6,169 nucleotides of DNA from Planctomycetota bacterium. Its GTDB lineage: Bacteria; Planctomycetota; UBA1135; UBA2386. The notes beneath the pieces are model-generated. The model had not been told where the DNA came from, did no database searches, and saw only the letters and a program-made list of their open reading frames with translations. Made by a program: the position numbers and the translations under genes. This document shows, piece by piece, positions 1 to 6,169 of the stretch. The first letter of the stretch is position 1, and each line of letters begins with the position of its first letter. The stretch covers positions 1 through 6,169 of the forward strand of contig QJVU01000490.1 of NCBI GenBank assembly GCA_003235605.1, written 5' to 3'.

Positions 1-1
1 T

Positions 2-2614
2 GGTTGTACACCCGATTTCATCGCTCAATTCCGCCGCGACGAGACCGGGGACATCGGCGAAACACGCGTGTTCGCGATCGCTGCAAGGCTCCACTTCCTG
101 GAGGATCTGGCAACCCGCAAGCAGGCGATCCTGGAGCAGGCCGAAGCCAAGGGCGAGGTCACCGATCAGCTGCGCAACACGCTCGAACACTGTTTCGACC
201 AGGACTTGCTGGACGACATCTACCAGAGTTTTCGACCGAAGCGTCGAACTCCCGGCGTGCAGGCAGCAGAGAAGGGCCTCGACGTCCTTGCAAGGCAGAT
301 CCTCTCGGGAGAACTTGGCGACACCCTGCTGCCCGAGGCTGCGGACAGCTTCATCTCGATCCCGAACGACCTGCCCACACGGGAAGCCGTGCTGGAGGGT
401 GTGCTGCACTTCATCGCCGAGGAGTGCGCCCAGAGCGTCGAGCTTCGCAGCCGGATCCGACAGGAACTTTGGAGCGGCATCCTCAAGACCACGGTGAAGA
501 ACCCCCAGGCCCGCGGGGCCCAGCGCTACAAGGAGTTCTTCGACTTCGAACGCCCCGTCCGGCGGATCCCTGCCGGGCAGATGCTGAGCCTGCGCCATGC
601 CGAACGGGAAGGCATCATCGAGGTGAGCCTGGACCTGCCCAAGGGCAAGGCAGAGCAGATCCTGCGCGAGCACATCGGGCGCGTGGAGGATGACCCCCGC
701 GACCCCGCACTCCGGGACTTTCTGGTCCTGCTCTGCCACTACACCTGGGTGGAGCTGATGCAGCCGGCCTGTGCCACGGATGTGCGGCACCGGATCAAGG
801 AGCGAGCCGACCTGGAGACGGTCCGCACCCTCGCGCGCAACCTCCGATCGCAACTCATGGCGCCACCCCTGGGCCCAAAGAAGGCGCTCGGCCTGAGGGC
901 CTCTCGGAAAACGGTCTGGGTGGCCGTCCTGGCGGAGGACGCCAGCCTCCTGGAACACCACACCCTGGCGGTGGAGGCGGCGGAGGGCCGCACCGCCGCC
1001 GTTGAACAGATCCTCCAGCTGATCAACACCCATCAGCCTGCGGCCATGGCCATTCCCCACGGCCGCCACCAGGAGGTCACCAACGAATTCCTACAAGAGG
1101 TGCTGCCCAAGATCGGCGACCACCCCTTGATCGTCGTCGCGGTGGACGAGGCGGCCTCCGCCATCCATGCCACCAGCGCCACCGGGCGCAAGGAGCTGCC
1201 GAGCCTGGAAGTGGGGATCCGCACCGCTGTGAGCCTCGCGCGGCGTCTTCAAGACCCGATGCACGAACTGCTGGGCCTGGACCCAAAGGCGCTGGGCCTG
1301 GGGCAGGCCCTCGACGAGGTGCATCAGGGGATCCTGTCCCGCCACCTCGACGAAGCCATCTCCTCCTGCGTGGCCAAGGTGGGCATGGACGTGAACACCG
1401 CCAGTGCCAGTCATCTGTCGCGTATTCCTGGCCTCGGCCGCGAGCTGGCGCGAAGGATCGTGGAGCACCGCAACAAGGTCGGCAGGTTCTCGAGCCTGGC
1501 GCAGCTGCAGCGAGACGTCGAGATTCCGCAGCACGACTTCCTGCAGATCGCCGGTTTCCTGAGGATCTACAGCGGTGAACAGCCCCTGGATGCCACCGGG
1601 GTGCACCCCGAGCAATACGACCTGGTGGACCGGATCGCGGCAACCTTGGGTGTGCCTACAACCGAGCTGTTCGGCCGCAACTTGCGCTCGGTCAGGATCG
1701 ACGACTTCACCGACAGGGACACTGGCCCCATCGTAGTCCGCGACGTTCTCGGCACGCTGTCCCGGTTCGGCGTGGACCCCCGGGGCACGCTCACCGACGT
1801 CCGCAACCCCGGGGTCCGCTCGGTCCAGGATCTGCGTCCCGACATGGAGGTGCGGGGCCGTGTCACCAACCTCACCGATTTTGGCGCATTCGTGGACCTG
1901 GGGATCGGGCAGGACGGCTTGGTGCATGTCTCCCAGATTCCGGCCCAGCGCCTGCGAGACCCCCGGCGCATGCTGGCCGTAGGCGAGGTCATCACGGCCT
2001 ACGTTCTGCAGGTAGACAACGAGGGCAGACGCATCAGCCTGACGATGCATAGGCCGCGCCATCTCGTGGAGGGACGCCAACCCACCATCGGGGAGCGTCT
2101 GCAACGCGGTCGCGGGCGCCGTCGCGGCCAGGAAGTTGTCACGCAAAGTCGTGCGGCGCGGGCGCCGGAGAGCCGCCGGGGCGAACGCCGGGGACAGCGG
2201 CCCCGCAGGCCGCAGGAACGGGTGGAGGCAGGAGCCAGGAGCCGGCCGCGGGGGGAGCGGCCCGAGAGGGACCGTCCGCACCGGCAGGACCACCGTGACC
2301 GTGGCGGGCCGCGGCCTCGCCCCCGAGACTGGCACCGGGACCGGGACCCACGCGTGATCACCGTTGAGAGCACCATGAAGCTCGAGGAGAGCAAGGGTCA
2401 CAAGGGCGAGTTGCGGTCGCTCTCCAGCCTGCGCGGCCTGCTGGCGAAGCAAGAAGAGAGCGGCTCTTCCGAGGCTGCAGCCGCCTCCGAGGCCCCTTTC
2501 CGGGCCGCTGGGGACAGCACTGCCGACGCCAACCCTGAAGCAGGTCCTGCGACCACCCCGGAAGAACGGTCCGTTCCCGGGGAGGAGGGCCAGGCCAACA
2601 GCGGCGGCGGGTAG
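2..2614 (+). CDS. tex: Tex-family RNA-binding transcriptional accessory protein, 5'-truncated, with long charged C-terminal tail
   Basis: Tex proteins are cytoplasmic nucleic-acid-binding factors linked to transcription. The frame is open from base 2, and the residues before the first in-frame GTG (68) still match the Tex N-terminus (PDFIAQFRRDETG resembles PFIARYRKExTG). The gene therefore starts upstream, with perhaps 30-50 residues missing. Numbering the visible residues from base 2 (870 in all): Tex N-terminal helical region with the PKRRT motif (about 1-290); YqgF/RNase H-like region (about 294-419) ending in SLARRLQDP; helix-hairpin-helix region (about 460-525) with DVNTASASHLSRIPGLG and AGFLRI; S1 domain (about 610-683) with TDFGAFVDLG and GLVHVSQI. 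After S1 comes a tail of about 185 residues, first Arg-rich, then Ala/Ser/Glu-rich. The tail makes it longer than typical Tex (roughly 770-790). The usual GxDPGxRTG of the YqgF region is replaced by GLRASRKTV, so this is a divergent member. Family assignment is firm; the exact role is inferred. Confidence 0.93.
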   Translation, partial: GCTPDFIAQFRRDETGDIGETRVFAIAARLHFLEDLATRKQAILEQAEAKGEVTDQLRNTLEHCFDQDLLDDIYQSFRPKRRTPGVQAAEKGLDVLARQILSGELGDTLLPEAADSFISIPNDLPTREAVLEGVLHFIAEECAQSVELRSRIRQELWSGILKTTVKNPQARGAQRYKEFFDFERPVRRIPAGQMLSLRHAEREGIIEVSLDLPKGKAEQILREHIGRVEDDPRDPALRDFLVLLCHYTWVELMQPACATDVRHRIKERADLETVRTLARNLRSQLMAPPLGPKKALGLRASRKTVWVAVLAEDASLLEHHTLAVEAAEGRTAAVEQILQLINTHQPAAMAIPHGRHQEVTNEFLQEVLPKIGDHPLIVVAVDEAASAIHATSATGRKELPSLEVGIRTAVSLARRLQDPMHELLGLDPKALGLGQALDEVHQGILSRHLDEAISSCVAKVGMDVNTASASHLSRIPGLGRELARRIVEHRNKVGRFSSLAQLQRDVEIPQHDFLQIAGFLRIYSGEQPLDATGVHPEQYDLVDRIAATLGVPTTELFGRNLRSVRIDDFTDRDTGPIVVRDVLGTLSRFGVDPRGTLTDVRNPGVRSVQDLRPDMEVRGRVTNLTDFGAFVDLGIGQDGLVHVSQIPAQRLRDPRRMLAVGEVITAYVLQVDNEGRRISLTMHRPRHLVEGRQPTIGERLQRGRGRRRGQEVVTQSRAARAPESRRGERRGQRPRRPQERVEAGARSRPRGERPERDRPHRQDHRDRGGPRPRPRDWHRDRDPRVITVESTMKLEESKGHKGELRSLSSLRGLLAKQEESGSSEAAAASEAPFRAAGDSTADANPEAGPATTPEERSVPGEEGQANSGGG
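2105..2611 (+). other. Low-complexity disordered tail of the Tex-like protein
   Basis: This is the segment of the Tex-like protein after the S1 domain. Bases 2105 to about 2356 encode some 84 residues, of which about 30 are Arg, mixed with Gly, Pro, Glu, Asp and Gln (for example RGRGRRRGQ and HRDRDPR). A short, less biased island follows (about 2370-2450, TMKLEESKGHKGELRSL then SSLRGLLAKQ). The end (about 2453-2611) is rich in Ala, Ser, Glu and Gly. There is no stop or frame change. Such tails are usually disordered, and basic ones commonly bind RNA; that role is inferred here. Confidence 0.75.
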
Positions 2615-2623
2615 GTCTGCCGG

Positions 2624-3295
2624 GTGGAGTCGGGCGGGGAACGGGTGTTCGTGGTGCGACGCGAGGAGTTCTTTGGCGGGCGGTGGCCGCAGGGCTTTCT
2701 GCCCCTTGGGCCCATCGCGGGGAGAGAACTGGTGCGCGAGATCGAGGCGCGGGCCTTTCTGGTGCAACGGGCCCTTGCGGAGTCCAACCCGGACTGGCAA
2801 CAGCCCATCCCCTACTGCCTCCTGACATCGGGCAGCGCCGTGTTCTGCGTGCGGCGGCGCAGCCGCGGCACCGAAAAACGTCTCCACGGTCTCTACTCCG
2901 TGGGCCTGGGGGGCCATGTCGGACCCTCCGACCGCGCCGTCGCGGCGCCGGATGGGCTGATGCAAGCCTGCCTGAAAAGGGAGCTTAGGGAAGAACTAGT
3001 GTTGCCCGCCGGCACTTCTTCCCAGGCCCGCCTCGTCGGCTTGGTAAAGGACGACTCCAACGCGGTGGGACAGGTCCACGTCGGCCTGGTCTACCGCCTG
3101 GAGCTGGCTTCGGCGGTCGCAGCAAAAGCGGCGGTCCGTGAAACTTCGAAGCTTCACGGGGCTTTTACGCCGCTTGTGGAACTCCACAAGCTATGGGAAG
3201 ATCCCCCGCGCTTCGAGACCTGGTCCCAGCTTGTCTTGAAGGGCCTTGGTCTTGCCCCGGAGCGACCAGGGAGATGCGTTGACCCCATGCACTGA
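2624..3295 (+). CDS. NUDIX-fold protein, COG4112-like predicted phosphoesterase (MutT family)
   Basis: The 223-residue protein looks like the COG4112 group of NUDIX-fold predicted phosphoesterases, which would hydrolyse a nucleoside-diphosphate-linked or related phosphate compound. The substrate is unknown. Visible marks are an N-terminal VFVVRREEFF strand (8-17), IPYCLL (62-67), EKRLHGLYSVGLGGHVGPSD (84-103), the catalytic NUDIX helix RELREEL (119-125), and VGLVKDDSNAVGQVHVGLVY (138-157). The last two blocks and the KRLHG-GGH arrangement are what I recall as typical of COG4112. The NUDIX box is not canonical: the loop between GGH and REL is lengthened, and the Gly after REUxEE is Val. The metal-binding Glu pair (E123, E124) is present. 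The GTG start at 2624 lies 9 bases after the Tex stop, with no strong Shine-Dalgarno, so translational coupling is likely. GTG at 2645, preceded by GGGGA, is an alternative start. Confidence 0.85.
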   Translation: MESGGERVFVVRREEFFGGRWPQGFLPLGPIAGRELVREIEARAFLVQRALAESNPDWQQPIPYCLLTSGSAVFCVRRRSRGTEKRLHGLYSVGLGGHVGPSDRAVAAPDGLMQACLKRELREELVLPAGTSSQARLVGLVKDDSNAVGQVHVGLVYRLELASAVAAKAAVRETSKLHGAFTPLVELHKLWEDPPRFETWSQLVLKGLGLAPERPGRCVDPMH

Positions 3296-3299
3296 GGAG
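3294..3299 (+). promoter_or_regulatory. Shine-Dalgarno GAGGAG overlapping the NUDIX stop codon
   Basis: GAGGAG at 3294-3299 begins inside the TGA stop of the NUDIX gene (3293-3295) and sits 9 bases before GTG 3309. A second GAGGAG at 3311-3316 lies 4 bases before ATG 3321. The two sites make the start of the small downstream gene ambiguous by four codons. The first has the better spacing for GTG 3309; ATG is the better codon but its site is close. Confidence 0.55.
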
Positions 3300-3308
3300 T
3301 AGCGAAAA

Positions 3309-3542
3309 GTGAGGAGCAGTATGACGGCGGAGAGGACTCTAAAACCAAGCAGGGAGCAGGTCTACGACCTGCTCATGAACGCCCGGCAGGCCGATTGGGT
3401 GGAGCTGCGTCTGGAGGATGGCCGCTGCGTTTCCGGCGCCATCATCTTCAACGAGTTCAAGGGTACCGGGCGCCTGATCAACGTGGAGCAGGAGATCAGC
3501 TTCGACTTCAACGTGGATCAGGTGGTGAACGTCAAGTTGTGA
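3309..3542 (+). CDS. Small protein with possible Sm/Hfq-like (small beta-barrel) fold
   Basis: The product has 77 residues from GTG 3309, or 73 from ATG 3321. No named family is recognised with certainty. Reading the sequence, a basic N-terminus leads to an amphipathic helix (about 13-27, SREQVYDLLMNARQA). A run of short alternating strands follows: WVELRLEDG, RCVSGAIIF, GRLINVEQ, EISFDFN and VDQVVNVKL. This helix plus five-strand order is that of Sm/Lsm/Hfq proteins. The spacing V-x-L-x-L-x-x-G-x-x-x-x-G-x-I matches the Hfq Sm1 segment, but the Hfq YKHA signature is replaced by FDFNVDQV. The protein has no signal peptide or membrane helix, so it should be cytoplasmic. It lies 13 bases after the NUDIX gene and ends the cluster, just before two hairpins. 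Gene status is well supported by spacing and ribosome-binding sites; the fold is inference. Another SH3-like small barrel is the main alternative. Confidence 0.75.
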   Translation: MRSSMTAERTLKPSREQVYDLLMNARQADWVELRLEDGRCVSGAIIFNEFKGTGRLINVEQEISFDFNVDQVVNVKL

Positions 3543-3567
3543 CGTTGTCGGGTCGCCCAGACCCTCG

Positions 3568-3602
3568 CCAGGGGAGCGCCGCCGCCCGCGGAGCTCCCCT
3601 GG
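3568..3602 (+). terminator. GC-rich hairpin after the left gene cluster
   Basis: A perfect 10-bp inverted repeat (CCAGGGGAGC at 3568-3577 with GCTCCCCTGG at 3593-3602) has a 15-base GC-rich loop. It lies 25 bases after the stop of the small gene. The following bases are TTGCGTG, so there is no real T-run. It is a likely transcript-end or 3'-stabilising structure rather than a textbook Rho-independent terminator. Confidence 0.55.
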
Positions 3603-3615
3603 TTGCGTGTACAAA

Positions 3616-3648
3616 GACGCCGCCGGGGCCCATGGCCCCGGCGGTGTT
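3616..3648. terminator. Strong hairpin, possible bidirectional terminator
   Basis: A perfect 11-bp stem (3620-3630 with 3634-3644) closes on a three-base CAT loop. It extends to about 15 bp with A-T, C-G and G-T pairs (3616-3619 with 3645-3648). On the + strand it is followed by GGGAACC, with TGTT within the stem end. On the - strand the stem runs into CTTTGTAC, a modest T-rich stretch. It sits between convergent genes and could stop transcription from either side. Confidence 0.6.
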
Positions 3649-3817
3649 GGGAACCCCCGCACCGGGTCAAAGCTGACGTTGAGGACGACCTACCTTGAAG
3701 CCCGCCCAGATCGGCGGGCCTGGCGACCAAGGGCTCCGCGGACGACCCAGGTTGCCTGGCCCAAGCCGCCCTTGTTGTCGGTCCCTCCCAATTGCATGAC
3801 CGCCCAACATGGCCCCC

Positions 3818-3846
3818 TATATATTGAGGTAGTAAGGGCTGGGCAA
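3818..3846 (-). promoter_or_regulatory. Candidate sigma70-type promoter, leftward
   Basis: On the minus strand TTGCCC (3846-3841) is followed after exactly 17 bases by TATATA (3823-3818). Each hexamer matches the sigma70 consensus at 4 of 6 positions. Transcription would start near 3811 and run away from the kinase gene, toward the hairpin at 3616-3648. The AT-rich -10 stands out from its surroundings. With two 4/6 boxes this remains a weak prediction. Confidence 0.25.
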
Positions 3847-3863
3847 GGGAGATTCCCTAAAAC

Positions 3864-5191
<1,328 letters not shown>

Positions 5192-5195
<4 letters not shown>

Positions 5196-6019
5196 TCCCG
5201 GGGACGGGAGTCGTACTCCCGACGCCAGTAGACCAGGAGGGCGAGCCCCAGTGTAATCACGGTCACCTTTAGAACTGCCAGGAGGGGGTTCGGCAGCAGC
5301 TCCAAGGGCACTTGGTAGTCGCGCAGATCACCCACCAGGTAGGTGTGCAGTGGCCTCTTGGGCTGCAGCTCCATGAAGATCCACCGTCGCATGGGCTCCC
5401 AGACGGTGGCGCTCCGGACCCCGGCCATGGGCGGGGTCCTGGACACCATTTGCTCCCAGCCGAACCAGAAAAGCACGGAGATCACCAGCGGGCGCTTCAA
5501 GGACGCGGCGAAGAGACAGCCAATGGCGGCATACCCGATCGTCATGACCAGGCCGGCAAAAACGAAGGTCCACCACCATCCGAGATCCGGAACCCGCCCC
5601 CGCAGCCAGTCGCGGCCGGGCAGCGTGATGACGAGGTAGAGCGTCGTGACCCCGATCAGCACCAGGGTCCATCCGAGGACCACCGTTGCCAGCCACTTGC
5701 CCAACAACACCGAGGTCCGGTGGATGGGCCGCACGAACAAGTAGGTGGCCGTGCGATCCTCGAGGTCCCCCTGCACGATCTGGGTTGCAAAGAACAACGT
5801 GGCCAGAGGCACCACCAGGGTGAGGCCGGCGGTCGCGCAGGCCATTCCGAAGACCTGGTCTCCCGGAGCCCGGTCGGCGTGCGGAGGGATGAACAGGAAC
5901 GCCAGTGAGCCCACCGCAACCACGATGACAAACAGCCACAGCATCTTGGACCTGAGCTGGAGCAGCAGGGTTTGCCGGGCAACCTCGAGAAAGGCAAGCA
6001 TGGTTGATGAGGACATCAA
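5192..6019 (-). CDS. ABC-2 type transporter permease
   Basis: This is an integral inner-membrane subunit of an ABC exporter, about 275 residues long, with roughly six hydrophobic segments (about 26-44, 60-80, 110-132, 149-172, 177-188, 247-264). Between the second and third lies GDLEDRTATYLFVRPIHR then TSVLLGKWLA (84-111). That block is the typical E-D-R-T-x-T-Y-L-x-x-R-P-x-x-R-x-x-x-x-x-G-K signature of ABC-2 permeases of the COG1277/YtrC sort. The substrate cannot be read from the sequence. It follows the ATPase fragment by 3-6 bases and overlaps the kinase start by 4 bases, so all three are probably one operon. The start is uncertain between TTG 6019, ATG 6016 and ATG 6001. None has a clear Shine-Dalgarno, and ATG 6016 seems the most likely. 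Confidence 0.9.
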
Positions 6020-6022
6020 GTA

Positions 6023-6169
6023 TCAGGACACCAGATAGCCGAACACGGAGTCGAGGCTGTCGTCCCGGGGTACGATCTCCTGGATCAGACCGTCGGCACC
6101 GAGTCGTGTGATTTCCTCGTGAAACCCCTGCGCGGCCGAGGTCTCGACCTGCACCCCGTCGGTGTGCAC
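6023..6169 (-). CDS. ABC transporter ATP-binding protein, C-terminal fragment (cut by window edge)
   Basis: The minus strand is open from the window edge to a TGA at 6025-6023, giving 48 visible residues. They end in HEEITRLGADGLIQEIVPRD then DSLDSVFGYLVS. The pattern of a short beta-alpha unit followed by SLxxVFxxLV is how many ABC-2 exporter ATPases finish. The fragment lies directly upstream of an ABC-2 permease, which is the usual place of the ATPase. The Walker A, signature and Walker B motifs lie outside the window, so the call rests on the C-terminal pattern and the neighbour. The full protein would power the permease at 5192-6019. Confidence 0.75.
   Translation of the reverse strand: MHTDGVQVETSAAQGFHEEITRLGADGLIQEIVPRDDSLDSVFGYLVS

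Larger units (their letters stand above)
3543..3863. other. Convergent intergenic region
   Basis: This gap of about 320 bases between the two convergent clusters contains the two hairpins above. It also has a 7-bp hairpin at 3700-3719 (GCCCGCC/GGCGGGC), a small AGGGA/TCCCT hairpin at 3846-3858 just past the kinase stop, and a short AT-rich patch at 3818-3825 in otherwise GC-rich DNA. Several ORFs of 60-90 codons cross it on both strands, but none shows a recognisable protein. A 35-codon leftward ORF (3690-3797) is the only one placed suitably behind a promoter-like site. Confidence 0.6.

Noticed and set aside
68..70. GTG at 68 as the true start of the Tex-like gene
   Set aside because: The frame is open upstream to base 2, and those residues (PDFIAQFRRDETG) match the conserved Tex N-terminal segment, so the gene is cut by the window edge.
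4..693. A 229-codon plus-strand frame overlapping the start of the Tex gene
   Set aside because: Its composition is Arg/Pro/Gly-rich with no domain, while the adjacent frame gives the conserved Tex N-terminus.
1091..2965. A 624-codon open frame on the minus strand, antisense to the Tex-like and NUDIX genes
   Set aside because: It matches no recognisable protein family, and the opposite strand encodes clear Tex and COG4112-like motifs throughout. Long antisense frames are expected in high-GC DNA with G/C-biased third positions.
3792..3825. Plus-strand promoter TTGCAT/TATATT
   Set aside because: The spacing is 20-22 bases, too long, and it would only drive antisense RNA into the kinase gene. 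The minus-strand pair with 17-base spacing is better.

Overview
The window is high-GC bacterial chromosomal DNA with tightly packed genes. It suggests a Gram-negative bacterium, possibly of the Myxococcota/deltaproteobacterial kind. This rests only on base composition, the long Arg-rich protein tail and the style of the two-component kinase. The lineage is not proven by anything visible here.

The layout is two convergent gene clusters separated by about 320 bases. The left cluster reads rightward (positions 2-3542). It holds a 5'-truncated Tex-type RNA-binding protein with an S1 domain, a NUDIX-fold protein resembling COG4112 (predicted MutT-family phosphoesterase), and a small protein of about 75 residues that may be an Sm/Hfq-like barrel. 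Gaps are 9 and 13 bases, so the three are probably one transcript, with a possible theme of RNA or nucleotide metabolism.

The right cluster reads leftward (positions 6169-3864). It holds the C-terminal end of a probable ABC-transporter ATPase, an ABC-2 type membrane permease, and a six-helix membrane histidine kinase whose start overlaps the permease stop (ATGA). The kinase carries the GGxxNPF motif known from RegB/PrrB quinone-sensing kinases, but on an NtrB-like transmitter. The plausible reading is a respiratory-state or quinone sensor co-expressed with a two-part exporter. No response regulator is in the window.

The convergent gap (3543-3863) holds two strong GC-rich hairpins just after the left cluster. 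It also holds a possible leftward promoter, which could define a small RNA or a 35-codon ORF. No rRNA, tRNA, CRISPR, insertion sequence or phage feature was seen. The most interesting items are the Tex protein with an eroded YqgF motif and a charged tail, the Hfq-like small protein, and the RegB-like sensor joined to an ABC exporter.
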